Shown in pieces: positions 33,843-44,788 of a stretch of DNA of 64,000 nt. The stretch covers positions 1,798,001 through 1,862,000 of the forward strand of contig JANTUC010000004.1 of assembly GCA_026873275.1 (NCBI GenBank), in the 5' to 3' direction. A program made the translations under genes and the position numbers. This stretch comes from Pseudopithomyces maydicus. Lineage: Eukaryota; Ascomycota; Dothideomycetes; Pleosporales; Didymosphaeriaceae. The notes below the pieces were generated by a model. It saw only the letters and a program-made list of their open reading frames with translations. It searched no databases and was not told where the DNA came from. How positions within the stretch are numbered: the stretch's first letter is position 1; every line of letters begins with the position of its first letter.

Positions 33843-34919
33843 ATGAGGACCTCTCTCGTTTCCACTTTGGCTCTGCTTGCCACTGTCAACGCCTCTCCGA
33901 TCGGTTATGCTGTTTCCGATGAGCCAGTAGGCACCGTCGCGGCCTCTGAGGGCGGCGAAGAGCCCACAGTTATAGGCACGATCGCTCCCTCTGGAACCCA
34001 GTACGAGACAACAGCCGGAGCCACGATAGCTCCCTCTGGAACCCAGTACGAGACAACGGCCGGAGCCACGATAGCCCCCTCTGGAACTCAGTACGAGACA
34101 ACGGCCGGAGCCACGATAGCTCCCTCTGGAACCCAGTACGAGACAACGGCCGGAGCCACGATAGCCCCTCTGGAACTCAGTACGAGACAACGGCCGGAGC
34201 CACGATCGCTCCTTCCAGTGTGGACAATGAGTCCACCGCTTTGCCTTCCAGTGTGGAAAACAAGTCCACCGCCTTGCCTTCCAGTGTGGACAACAAGCCG
34301 ACCGCTTTGCCTTCCAGTGTGGACAACAAACCCACCGCTACCATCATAGCCTCTTGGTATGGCGGAGAGCCAGTTGGTACCATCACGGCCTCTGCGAGCG
34401 GCGATGGGCCGGTCGGTACTATAATCGCTTCTGGGGGCTACTATACAATTAAAGTGCCTATCGTCACGGTCACCAAGACAGTCGGTGGAGGCTGTGATCA
34501 GGGCACTGTCATTGCTTCCGTTGCCAACAAGCCTACCGCTACTGTCATTGCTTCGGAGGTGGACTACTACACCGCTACCGTTTCTGCGTCGGAATACAAC
34601 CCTGGTGCGCCCATTGCCACTGTCACTGCTTCGGAATATAACCCTGGTGCGCCCACTGCCACTGTCACTGCTTCGGGGCATTTCTATTATACCGACCCTG
34701 TCAGTGTTTCCGGATACATCCCGAGTGTTTCCGGATACAACCCGATTGCTTCGGGTGTAGATGTGCCTATCCAATCCGGTTACTACGCGGAGGCCCCAGA
34801 GAGTACTCCCACTGCTGAAGTCAAGTACCGGTTCACCTCCGGTGGAAACGTTGTGTAAGTTTTTTTTCACATGCCTTACGGAGCCACGCTAACGCACTGT
34901 TAGGGTCGATGAGTCGTAA
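33843..34919 (+). CDS. Secreted Ser/Thr-rich tandem-repeat protein (wall/adhesin-like), one frameshift
   Basis: Exons 33843..34854 and 34904..34919; one base must be added near 34165-34170 to join the two frames, giving about 342 residues. Residues 1-18 form a signal peptide (MRTSLVSTLALLATVNAS). Repeat block 1 is a 15-residue unit (ATIAPSGTQYETTAG) in four full copies plus a fifth that contains the frameshift. Block 2 is an 11-residue unit (SSVDNKPTALP with variants) in four copies. Further on are looser units: IASWYGGEPVGT, VTKTVGGG, VIASVANKPTAT, and two near-identical ASEYNPGAP(I/T)ATVT units. No anchor signal or membrane helix is seen; the protein ends VVVDES. Ser/Thr density suggests heavy O-glycosylation at the cell surface. 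Not a known family; function inferred only from composition. Confidence 0.7.
34000..34200 (+). repeat. Tandem 45-base coding repeat
   Basis: Nearly identical 45-base units (15 residues) within the secreted repeat protein. The unit boundary CCACGATAGC recurs at 34021, 34066, 34111 and 34156. The last unit has one C fewer in its C run than the unit before it. Confidence 0.9.
34214..34345 (+). repeat. Tandem 33-base coding repeat
   Basis: Four units of about 33 bases encoding SSVDNESTALP-type 11-residue repeats, with a CTTCCAGTGTGGA boundary. Confidence 0.85.
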
Positions 34920-36107
34920 AGTTGCAAACGGTGCATTGGTATATATCTTCGCTTAATGAGACCATAGCTAGTCTGAGCGTAGTTGGTTTCGGTGAAAGAA
35001 AAAAAAACCATAGCTTGGTATTAATACAAACTCTCATGTCTTACAATAGTCATTCCTTTGAACAATATAATCCCTTGAAGACTGATTATCAATCTCACCT
35101 CAGCTTGAGAATGAACTTATTCAAACAGGTGGTCTATTAGACGAGTCCCACTTCTGATATCTTAAATATAGCTTGATCATGCTTCGGAGAATTTCGCAAT
35201 AAAGGAATGAGCCTGGATTTGGCACCCAAAATTCTTGAAAATTCTTGAAAATTCGATAAAGCTAAAACAAACCGCCTAACAATAGCAGGTGAAATACATA
35301 GTATTAATTTATTCCCAACGAAAGGCTACCATCAATGCTTGTTCACAATAGAATAGGCAGGACCTCAAATTCAAAAGAGAAATACTTCGTTTAGTTAAAT
35401 ATGTGTTAGCTTTGTGAGTCTTATGATTTTAGTTATAGTGTCGAGATTGATGTTACCAATCCTGGGGTATTACGAAACTCTGGAATGCCGTTAACTAGTG
35501 TAATTTCTACCAGGGCAAACGTTCTTAGAATTAGTTTTCACGAGGGAATTTCAGCTGTAATACATTGTAAACGAGCTGGTGTTCAAGTAGAGGTTGCTTA
35601 CTGCATCCTTAAACTTGAACCAAGATCTGGACGTTCTTGTTTCTATGTGTATCTAGAAAGTGGAAAAAAGAATTTTGATTGCAAAGCACACAATGATCCA
35701 TCCATGATATGGATGGAATTTTTGATTTTAGGGGTCACCTGCTTACACATGGTCATCGCGGTTAAGATCTCTCTCTTCGTGACTCGAGGTTATTTGCATT
35801 TGACGATTGAAATCTGTTGGAGGTATTTACAAACGTGAAACTAGATTGTACCTAGTTATCTTATGTCTTGCATTTCCGATTAATTTTCACGAATGTTGCT
35901 GAAAATCTCACATGTCAACGTCTAGCAACAAACAGCCAGGTTGAAATGGTCGTTCAACCACATCAACGCCTACTTACTGATTCGACCTATCATGTATATC
36001 TGTTCAAATGCCCACGAAGTCCCCCCACTATATATTAAAGCCTCACCCCGCGATCATCACATTATTCCTGCGTTCAACCACTGGGATAATTCTCAACAAT
36101 ATCCACA
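34920..36107. other. AT-rich intergenic region
   Basis: Clearly more AT-rich than the rest of the window. A 117-codon plus-strand open frame (35485-35838) exists but starts and ends without supporting context and has no family resemblance. The direct repeat AAATTCTTGAA occurs twice near 35230-35245. TATATATTAAAG near 36030 is a candidate TATA element for the gene at 36108. Confidence 0.45.
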
Positions 36108-37136
36108 ATGTCTAATCACCAACCCACGTACTACGAAGTTCTGGGGGTGCCTCCTTCCGCAAGCTTTGTGGATATCGTTGAAGCATACAACAAAATCGTC
36201 AATGAAATCGTCGCGGAGCGTCATGTCCAAGGAACGGCAGCTTACGCATCTGCTAAAAGGCGGCTGCATGATGTGATAGACGCACAGAAAGCTCTCTTAT
36301 TTGGAAGCCTGCATAGGCTAAAGAACAAGAGGATTGGCACAAACACCGAACATTCAGGGGAATACAGCCAGAGTCAGCCGAATGTTGACACTTCTCAAAC
36401 ATTTAGTACCGGCGCTAATCCATCACATGAGCAACAGCAACGCGATACAGCGAATGGAGCGGGACCTTTGCACCCAGAAGCTACTTCTCGCTACATGGAA
36501 GATGAAACAGGCACCACCGTTGATGTTATCATCAGCACCTGGCGCTTACAACTACAGTTGTCCCCAAAATTCCGCTTTCTCAACGACGTGTCCGAATTGT
36601 CAGACAGACGCGACAACAAGACAATCTGCTTCGAGATAGGCCTTTTCTACAACAGTGCCGCGCATGCATCATATAAGTCACTAGCTAAAGACCTTGTCGT
36701 CAATGTTGAGCAGCTTCCGAGCTGGATTGACGGAGTACCAGGATCGAAATGCGGCATTATTCGTCTCCAGACAGTCTTTAAAGCTTCGCTGCACGGCACG
36801 CCGACGCTGACTATCTCTATTACCGCAGGAGCACAATCTGGTACTATGGCAGGTTTGCCCGTGAAACCTCCAGTGCCCTGGAAGTTCGGCTTCGACTGTG
36901 ACCTAAGCGGGAATATAATATCTCGTTGTCGAGGAACATGCCTCATTTTCACAGCCGATGAGCCTTCCTTATTATATGACCGATACGATGGCATCGATAG
37001 TCCTGGATATATATTGAGGCAGGACTTAGGTGTTATAGCCAGTCATTTCAAGAATATGCAGAGCGAGTGGAAATTGAAGATGAACTACGGTAACGTGGAG
37101 ATGTGGCGGCTGGCTGCAGTCGGTTGGAAAGGTTGA
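36108..37136 (+). CDS. J-domain-like protein lacking HPD, unknown function
   Basis: Single exon, 342 residues. Residues 7-60 resemble the first helices of a DnaJ domain (TYYEVLGVPPSASFVDIVEA then YNKIVNEIVAERH), but the HPD tripeptide that stimulates Hsp70 is absent: the loop position reads VQGTAAYASAKRRLHD. Residues 60-140 are a polar linker. Residues 140-342 form an unrecognised, apparently folded domain with WRLQLQLSPKFRFLNDVSEL, CFEIGLFYNSAAHASYKSL and VPWKFGFDCDLSGNIISRC. No signal peptide or membrane helix. With no HPD it is unlikely to be an Hsp70 co-chaperone in the usual way; it may use the J fold as a binding module. Confidence 0.68.
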   Translation: MSNHQPTYYEVLGVPPSASFVDIVEAYNKIVNEIVAERHVQGTAAYASAKRRLHDVIDAQKALLFGSLHRLKNKRIGTNTEHSGEYSQSQPNVDTSQTFSTGANPSHEQQQRDTANGAGPLHPEATSRYMEDETGTTVDVIISTWRLQLQLSPKFRFLNDVSELSDRRDNKTICFEIGLFYNSAAHASYKSLAKDLVVNVEQLPSWIDGVPGSKCGIIRLQTVFKASLHGTPTLTISITAGAQSGTMAGLPVKPPVPWKFGFDCDLSGNIISRCRGTCLIFTADEPSLLYDRYDGIDSPGYILRQDLGVIASHFKNMQSEWKLKMNYGNVEMWRLAAVGWKG

Positions 37137-37345
37137 GATCGCGATGTCTGTGAGTTACGTTTTCCCGAAAGAAAGACGTCAAGAGAATCTGTGGTAACGC
37201 TGAGTAAAGAGGTACGAGTGCATTTACTTCTGGCATACAAAATGTAAGATTCTTCTGATGGAAACGTTTTATGCAAGGCTGGGGAATATGGTCTAGGTGT
37301 ACAAACAGACACTCTAAGTAATACTGAAGAAAAAAAATGGGAATC

Positions 37346-39099
37346 TCATTGCTCATGATAATGTGGAAAGGGTATACTTCTCCTCCTCTGAAAACTCTCC
37401 ATACTCTGCTTACTCGGATCAAATTTGAATTCTTGCAAAGTTTTGATTTCGCCTTGTAATTGTTCGGGGCTCATATAATCCCGTGTTATCCGATTTGTCG
37501 GACTTCGTATGCTTGCAAATACATCGCTGCTGGATGCTCTTGGGACGTGCAGCGGTTTTGGAACGGTTTTTGTGCTATTGTCTCGACTGATAGCTGGTGT
37601 TGGACCCACTGACTGCGAGTATATACTGCTACCAGATGAGGGTGGACCAAGATGGGTGTATCGATGTTCTCGTGGTAGTTCGAACTCCTCACTCCTTGCA
37701 GCCGGACTTGAATGAAGTTGGTTGGAAGGGATCGGTGGTTGCCCTATGCTCTTTCGGGAGGTGCTGTTCATAATGTCGTTTCGCGAATTGTTCAGAGTGT
37801 TGCTGCGGGATCTCTCGGCTTTGGACGCACTGAAAGTACCGCTTCGAGAGAGATTGCTCAAGTTACTGCGCAATGATGCGAAAGGTGACGAGGCTTTAGA
37901 CATGGCAAGTTTGAGTTTCTTGCCTTTAGCTTGGATGAGCTTAGGGAGACAGAGTGCACACGCAACGACAAAACCAAGGGTGCATTCAGCCTCTGTCCAA
38001 AGGCCAATGAAAAGAGCATTGTGAGAAACGTCGGCCTCGGTAATCACTGGTGCTATCTTCACGGTAAAAACAATGCGCATAGCAGATGCAATGCAGGCCC
38101 TATGTTCATTAGCACAATTAGTGTGACGACAGGCGATCACTCACAGTAACCCAGTACCGAACAGCAAAGTGACAGCAATTTTACGACCCAGGGGCACATT
38201 AAGCGTCCACAAACCAGAAGTTGGAAGTACAAGTATGATTATGTCTGATGCCATATTGAATGCACCTTGGGCAAGAGTGATGTCGTTGACGTCGGAGCAT
38301 TTGGCATTAGGTGTGAGCTTATCCCAAATTGCTTTTCGTGGGTTGCAATAGAAAGCGGTCCAGAATAGCAGAACAGTGTAAAGAATAATACACGAGATGA
38401 TAGTCCCCCAGGCACCGTAGAACATCGTTCTGTTGGTACTCCGACTGGGAGCAAAGAGACGAAGGTATTGGACCAAGATGGCCATCTTGACGAAGAAACT
38501 CAATGGACAATAGACAAGTTGTCCTACGTTCGCCCACTATGTGCGTTAGATCCTGGGGTGATTGATAGGGGGTGGTGGTTTTACATAGAGCTGGTGAAAT
38601 AGTTGATCATTCGTAACCTGCCATTGGTGGACACCTGAGCCCCATTTGACCATCTGGAAACCGATGCCAACCTCTGCTAAAATAAGGGGCTATTGCTTGT
38701 TAGCAATGAGGCAAGAATCGTTCATCGTCTTACATACGAATGTCAAGAACAAAAAGTCTATATTTAGGTTAGTTGCGCCCAAGTGCATGTGTACAGAATA
38801 TACTCACAATCCGCAAGCTCGAAAGATCTCACAATCGCTAGCTTAGTGTAGACTCGTATCATCAGGAAAATCCCAGCGGAAGCAATGCAAGCAATAGCAG
38901 CAACCAAGAACCAGTTCTGGTCGGGCCCGTCTACAGTCATTGTTCGATCGGCCCCAGGTGGTACGGCGTCACCCATCATTCCAGGGAGCGCAAGTAGTAT
39001 TGGTATCGGGTCTATATCAGGTGGTATACCCAGCTGTGCTGCCAGCTTTGCCGGGTCTTCCCTAGCAACAAGGCCGATGACATCGGCGATAGGCGCCAT
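37346..39099 (-). CDS. Rhodopsin-fold (PTH11-like) integral membrane protein
   Basis: Fungal seven-helix family related to PTH11 receptors, proposed to sense surface or nutrient cues at the plasma membrane. Exons on the minus strand: 39099..38808, 38757..38738, 38689..38585, 38536..38145, 38099..37346, in phase, 520 residues. An extracellular N-terminus of about 60 residues precedes seven helices, beginning with FLVAAIACIASAGIFLMIRV and including ILVQYLRLFAP, IISCIILYTVLLFWTAFYCN and FNMASDIIILVLPTSGLWTL. The family signatures RVYTKL, NP(R)KAIWD and D..ILVLPxxxLW are present. No CFEM cysteine domain is seen. The C-terminal 230 residues are a long Ser/Arg-rich cytosolic tail. The second exon is only 20 bases. 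Confidence 0.85.
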
Positions 39100-40174
39100 G
39101 TCGTGTTTAGGGTCGTGATCGCGGTCGCGCGAGCAGTGGGGATCAATTTAGCATAGGATGAATAGGATGGTGAATCGATTAAGAACCGGCAGACAGGTAG
39201 CAGCAGCGCCGTGCATAATAAGAGAACGGATTCGGACTTTTCTTTAGTGCTCCTGACTACTTTCCGAAGCTTTTGTAAGGCCTGAAACAGGCAGTGAAAT
39301 AAGAAATACCACTCAGGCCAGGAGAAAAAGTGGCTTGGGAGACCCATGGGGGGCTTTGCCCGAGCCGTCATGATCAGGTCTTCCACCTAGTCCTATATCA
39401 TGCATTATCATATGCGACTGCACTGTGCGACAACTGGGGCGCCATGTCAATCGCGCGAATGCAGTTCTGTTCTTTCGGGTGTCCTGAAAAAGGTTGGGGG
39501 CCGTACCTGGGATGATCGACAAGCGATACAGTCCCGAGGCACATGATTGGCTCGGACTCTAAGCATGACATGTTCGAACTCCGATGCTGAGCGTATGCCC
39601 TCCACAAAGTCTGAAATAGATTGCTGTCCCACGTGGTGAGGCTGAAAGTCCGCTTCTCTAAGCTTTCTGTCGCGTGCGAGACCCGTTAAACAACGTTTCA
39701 CGAGCCAAGCATAGAATGCAATCCTAAGCATGAAAAGCCTGGGGTGCATGTTTCCACACGATAGGCTTATTGCCCTGGAATTACTTGACGAGCAAGCTGT
39801 TCAACCACGAGAGCTCTAAGCTTACTGCGATAATTACGCTGTCCGCCGACGGGCGATGTACTTGTGATCGGGCTACCTATTCCGAAGTTGCGCAGGGCAT
39901 TATGTGAATACATACGCACAGCGTCCGTAAGAAAGCGTGGGAGTGGCGTAGTCCCGATACCTCGCACCTGTTTAACCCTTCGTGCTCGAGTGATCCGCAA
40001 AATATTGAGCTTATGTTGCCTAATCGCGCAGAATCGGTCATCATATCGGAACGGCCGCCACAACTACTGGGTTCCGCTGTACTCGATTCATGAGTCACAT
40101 TTCAACCCCTTGAAGGTATTGTGTAACGTCGAGAATTCGACGAAGGCGGCTCACTGAAAATCCCAATATGTAAA
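39100..40174. other. Intergenic 1.1 kb
   Basis: Promoter of the receptor gene (left part) and 3' flank of the isomerase gene (right part). No gene recognised in the short overlapping frames. Confidence 0.45.
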
Positions 40175-40834
40175 TTAATCTGCGCGAAGGCTAGACCTAA
40201 GCCTGAGTGGCTCCCTACCACTTTGAATAGCATCATCCAGCATGTCTATTCTGTCTTGACCCCAAAAAGGCTCTCCTCGGAAAACATAGGTAGGCGCGCC
40301 AAAGTAACACATCTCAATCGCTTCGCGAGTCAAAGCCTGCTCTTGCTCCGACAACTCTTGATCTTGTTTTGCCCTGCCCAGTAGCCTTGCACCATCCAGT
40401 CCGGATTTGTTCGCATTGTCTAAAACAACGACGGGGTCCGCAAGATCTGCCTCATTGACCCAGACAGTGTCCTGGCTGCGAAGCACATAATCGTGCACGA
40501 AATTGCTGTCGTATCCACACTCGTTGATGGCAGCTAAGAGCACCCGGTGAGCTAGCGACGGATCGGCAGGGTAAAATTTCGGATGCACAACTATAGGTAT
40601 GTTGTTCTTTTTTGTCCACCGTTCAATCTCCAAGAGCCTGTAGACCTGCCGTTGGATAGCACGATCTTTGACGGGCAGGCCACCCGACATGGAAAAAAGA
40701 TGCATCAAATCGATAGGCTTGTAGATGATCTTTGCGTTGTGCTTCCGGGCCATATCTCTCAAGTGGCGGCTGCCGATATAGGACCATGATGAGATAAAGG
40801 AGAAATAATATTCGATGACAGGACGAGCAGCCAT
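40175..40834 (-). CDS. 2-hydroxychromene-2-carboxylate isomerase / kappa-class GST-like protein
   Basis: DsbA-fold family that isomerises 2-hydroxychromene-2-carboxylate in bacterial naphthalene breakdown using glutathione; fungal members are mostly uncharacterised. Single exon, 219 residues. Seen: IEYYFSFISSWSYIGSRHLR at the N-terminus (the catalytic Ser region of the family, SPWSY-like), KPIDLMHLFSMSGGLPVKDR, the helical insert, and the C-terminal FGAPTYVFRGEPFWGQDRID (family G.PTFv.....fwGqDRl). The family length is 200-220. It lies head to head with the P450 gene 450 bases away, which makes a shared aromatic-compound role conceivable but unproven. Confidence 0.85.
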   Translation of the reverse strand: MAARPVIEYYFSFISSWSYIGSRHLRDMARKHNAKIIYKPIDLMHLFSMSGGLPVKDRAIQRQVYRLLEIERWTKKNNIPIVVHPKFYPADPSLAHRVLLAAINECGYDSNFVHDYVLRSQDTVWVNEADLADPVVVLDNANKSGLDGARLLGRAKQDQELSEQEQALTREAIEMCYFGAPTYVFRGEPFWGQDRIDMLDDAIQSGREPLRLRSSLRAD

Positions 40835-41287
40835 AACGAAGCGCTAAGCTTAGGGTCAGGCGCTCTGCAATCAGGGAGCGGTGATCAGGGCGAGAATTAC
40901 AACACAGTAAATAGGCTTCGTTGTCGATAGTATGCAGAGACAGAAGTTGTTGTCAGTAGTCACAGGATGAGCTGCTCTGCAATGCGGCCAGTCGAACCGC
41001 TGACTAAAGGGTTCGAAGCGAATTAAACTCAAGGATGCGATTGCCTCTTTGTGCTAGTCTACAGATTGCGGGGAAGGGGTTCTTTACCCCACTGTTGCCT
41101 CTCGAGTTACCTCGTTTCACTGCGAAAGCCAGGTAGAAGAAGCTTCAGATATATATATATATATATATAATAAATACATAAACAGAGAAAAGCTTGATGA
41201 TATGATTCTATCTCATATTCATATCAATACAGATTTGCACCCTACTGTATATCGCTGTGGATTTAAATTTCAGGCTCCGAGGCTAAG
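40835..41287. promoter_or_regulatory. Shared divergent promoter of isomerase and P450 genes
   Basis: Divergent intergenic region containing a TA dinucleotide run (41148-41169). No factor site is identifiable with confidence. Confidence 0.45.
41148..41169 (+). repeat. AT dinucleotide repeat
   Basis: About ten AT units in tandem. Confidence 0.9.
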
Positions 41288-43040
41288 ATGGAAAGAGGAC
41301 TTGCACAAACATGTGAGTACTAAAGCCATGAACAGGCAGGGCATATACATACAAGCACACTTAGTTGACTGTTAGAGTAATTCAGTAGTTGAGAAGCTCC
41401 CAAAATGGGCGACCTTGCTGGTGACAGTCTTCGCGCTTTATATCCTCCACCATTTGATATACAAACCTCTCATATCTTCGCCTCTGTGCCGTATTCCAGG
41501 TCCCAGGATCTTTGGAGCTACCAAATGGCGATTTGCTCTCCATGCATTTCATGGAGATGCGACACGCAAAGTATACAAACTTCACGAAAAGTATGGCACT
41601 GCTGTGCGCATAGGCCCGAACGAAGTTTCATTCTCTTCGCTCTCAGCTTTGCGGACAATCTATGGCGCAGGTTCTGGCTTTGAACGTACAGATTTCTACC
41701 GCATGTTCGACGTATATGGGCGCCAGAACCTTTTCACTTTTGCCGGAACGAAAGAGCACGCAGAGAGGAAGAAGATACTTGCACATGCGTACTCCAAAAG
41801 TGCGGTGACATCTCCGCAGGGTATTGCTAAGCCGATTATCGAAAGGACAGTAAAAGATTTTTTGAACTTGTTGGAGCGGGAGAAGGAAAAAGCACAGGAA
41901 ATCTTTTTAAGTCTGCATTGGTTCAGTATGGACGCTATCACAGGTTTTCTCTATGGCGACGTTTACGGCGGTACAAGTTCCCTAAGTGGGAACGAGAAAC
42001 ATCGACAACTTCTGGACGATATCGTTGAGCCTACGAGAAAGAGACTAAGCTGGTACGCAGTATTTTTGAAAGGCTACACGAAGTGGCTCTATAGTAAAAC
42101 CGGCCTTACTGGAAGAGTCATTGAAGCAGCGGGCTTACTACCAATGAAGCGACCAGTGACGTACACAGGCATTAGAACCCACGCGTTGAATGCCTGGAAG
42201 AAATTCGAAGCAGATACAGAAGTTGAAAAAGCCGGTAACACAGACATTAGTATCCTGCAGAAGTTGTGGCAACACCACGTATCAGGCAAACAACCATACT
42301 TGGATGGACTCGATATTGCTTCCGAGATTGCAGATCACTTTCTCGCAGGAATAGATACCACGAGTGACACCTTGACGTTTGCTATATGGGCGTTATCTCG
42401 ACCAGAGCACAAGGAATACCAAGAAAAACTAATCCAGGAAGTGAACAACATATCAAAGGATTGCTGTAGCGAGGAAGGCATTCCAACGTTAGAAGCTACA
42501 GACAAGCTTCCATATCTTGATGCTGTTCTTAAAGAAACGCTTCGGTTGTATGCACCCTTGCCCGCGCTTGAGCCTCGTTCATTGCCCGTCGACTGCACCA
42601 TTGATGGGTTCCTTATTCCGGCCGGGACAGTCGTCGGAATGTCGCCATACACCCTTCACAGGAACCCAGAAGTATTTCCTGACCCCCACAAATTTATACC
42701 TGAGCGCTGGCTTGGAAAGTACGGCGATCTAGCCGAGATGAAGCGTTGGCTGTGGGCATTCTCTAGCGGTGGAAGGATGTGCATTGGTTTGCAGTAAGTC
42801 TACTCCAGGTAATGATCAGCCCTTTAGTAAGTACTTTCATTCTGGACCAAGGCTGATTTATCATGCAGTCTGGCCATGGCAGAGATGACTACGCTCATGG
42901 CTGCCGTGTACAGGAATTACAGGACAGATTTACAGGAGAAGCAGCAGGGCGTGAGCCCTGGAATCACGAGTCGATATGAGGTCTTTTATGATGCGACATT
43001 TGAGAAGATGGAGGCAAGATATTTGACCTCAGCTTATTGA
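41288..43040 (+). CDS. Cytochrome P450 monooxygenase
   Basis: Haem-thiolate oxygenase, probably ER-anchored. Exons 41288..41312, 41386..42793, 42869..43040, in phase, 534 residues. The large open frame has no ATG of its own; a 25-base first exon (MERGLAQT plus one base) fits in phase and gives an N-terminal membrane anchor (LLVTVFALYILHHLIY). Motifs seen: proline-rich IPGPRIFG, I-helix AGIDTTSDT (about 328-336), ExxR in KETLRLYAPLPALEPRSLP, PERWLG, and the haem loop FSSGGRMCIGLHLA with the Cys near residue 474; the final CIGLH is completed across the last junction. Substrate unknown; sequence style resembles fungal P450s of secondary or aromatic metabolism. Upstream neighbour is the isomerase-like gene. 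Confidence 0.92.
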
Positions 43041-43442
43041 AGGCACGGCTAACACTTCTTTTAGGAGCATCACTGTTGGATCGAGTTTACAAAGAAATAC
43101 TAAGGGATGACCTTCACGATGTGATAAGATCCATCATGACATCTTGTAGACAAGCGTGTTATTAATTATAGTCTGACGTTTCATAATATTGCTGGCAGAT
43201 CTAGAGTTCACAGTGCTGATGCTTCCTCAAGGAGATTATTAGAATTTTATGCCGAAAGGGACCTCTTCCAAAAAGAATTTTGCACGATCAACATTGTCGA
43301 CAATTAATTCTTGTGCTTACACCTAATAGCAACTCAAATATTCAGATACAGTAACAGAGCGAGTGGAAGTACAATCTACAGGTCTCTTTCAACTTTGTCG
43401 TCATCTGAAGACACCTCCCTACAGAATAGAGTAACAACCAAT
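43041..43442. other. Intergenic between convergent P450 and DUF1996 genes
   Basis: Short AT-rich convergent region, only 3' flanks expected; nothing else seen. Confidence 0.5.
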
Positions 43443-44788
43443 CTACATAGCCATACCAGGCAAGGTCTTCAACCATCCGTCGTGGTTCTCATTCACAATC
43501 TCCTTCGCCTTGCACTTATTCATCTCGGCCACGCTCTGGCTCTTGAGCGGTTTGCCATTCTCACACGCGTTGAACATGCAGCTGCTATCCATGGCGCGCT
43601 GTAGAGCATCGCCTAGATGCAAAGTTAGTGCCACACATAAGCAAGAAAGGATCTCGAGAGAGACTAGTGTTTGACTTACCCTTCCAGCCGAACATGTAGT
43701 CGGCGTGCGTGCCGTAAGCGTGCCCTTCTTGGTTGCCGTAGCTGAAGACGAATGGGTTAGATCCATCCTTCGGCCACATGTCTTTGAATTCAGCGGTGTC
43801 CTAGTCCGATGTTAGTATTTTTGAGACACCAGGATCTTGAAGGAAATAACATACCCAGAGTGTCTCGTAAGCGAGCTGTGGTACGCGGACGGGATGCGAT
43901 GCCGGGCAAGCAGCGCCTGCAGCAAAGCCAGTAGGTTGAGTGTCGTACATGTGGGCTTAGATGTTTCTTAGCAAATATTTTATATGGGTCTTGTATTAAT
44001 AGATAGCTTACATTGGTGATCGGGAGAGTCGAGATTCTTTCCATCCCAGCAGGCTGGAATATGTTAGCACTTGATGGATTCACCGATCAATAGACTTGTT
44101 TGGATCTCACCTGGAAAATGATGCTCAGTCATGATACCACCTCGGCATTTTTGCTTTGGAAAGTCGTCAATTTCTGGGAAGCGAGTTGACTTGGTGTCCA
44201 AGCATGTGAAGCGGAGACCCTTGTGCTTGGTCATACCGTCCTTGCCTTGAGTGGGCGAACCGACAGTCATGCGGAACCCCTATTGATTATGTTCAGCACT
44301 CGATTTTCGTCTTCATGCTTGAGTGCCAGCTTACAGGAGGGAATGCAGTGATCTTCTTGTTACCGTTGGAGTTGAAGTCCTGCTGCGTATAGTAGACTGT
44401 CATGCCCCCGTTAATTCCAGCAGGCAGTGCGTCATTCTCCATGATTTTGACGCGCTTGTAGCTACCGTTCGTATGCTTGAAAAACAGCACTGCGGTCCAG
44501 TAGTTGCTAAAGTCCTCACTGAAAGTGCATGTTGTGCATGTGCCTTGATTTCCAATGTCCCCTGTCATATTAGGGCCGAAGGCATTGCCACCGACGACCT
44601 GAGCGATGATTAGTATGAATTGAAATGGAAAGGTCGCTGGTGCGAACCTGGTGAAGATGAGCCGAAGGTGTGTTCCCTGGTTCAACGACCGGATCGAGCC
44701 GCTGGATGGTGACGGTACCACATCCAAACCGGAGAGCAGCTTGTGACCGCTCAAAGAGCGTGAGGAGTACGAGTGTGGACCACTTCAT
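43443..44788 (-). CDS. Secreted DUF1996 protein
   Basis: Fungal extracellular family of unknown reaction, often found in secretomes. Seven exons on the minus strand: 44788..44648, 44598..44335, 44279..44111, 44053..44012, 43955..43855, 43800..43680, 43612..43443, all in phase, 335 residues. Signal peptide at residues 1-18 (MKWSTLVLLTLFERSQAA). Family core: FGCGTVTIQRLDPVVEPGN, PSAHLHQVVGGNAFGPNM, TCTTCTFSEDFSNYWTAVLF, TVYYTQQD, FRMTVGSP, CWDGKNLDSPDHQSHMYD, PVRVPQLAYETLWDT, FVFSYGNQEGHAYGTHADYM and FGWKGDALQRAMDSSC. The paired His (SAHLHQ, SPDHQSHM, GHAYGTHAD) suggest metal binding (inference). Even cysteines imply disulfides. One intron ends in AAG. Confidence 0.93.

Noticed and set aside
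33990..34350. Regular repeats resembling an array such as CRISPR
   Set aside because: The units are contiguous coding repeats without spacers, in a eukaryotic gene.
35485..35838. 117-codon frame in the AT-rich region
   Set aside because: Isolated frame without homologue-like motifs, leader or splice signals; not strong enough to list as a gene.
40985..41035. tRNA-like fragment around GGGTTCGAAGC
   Set aside because: The T-loop-like string is present, but I could not build acceptor and anticodon stems around it on either strand.
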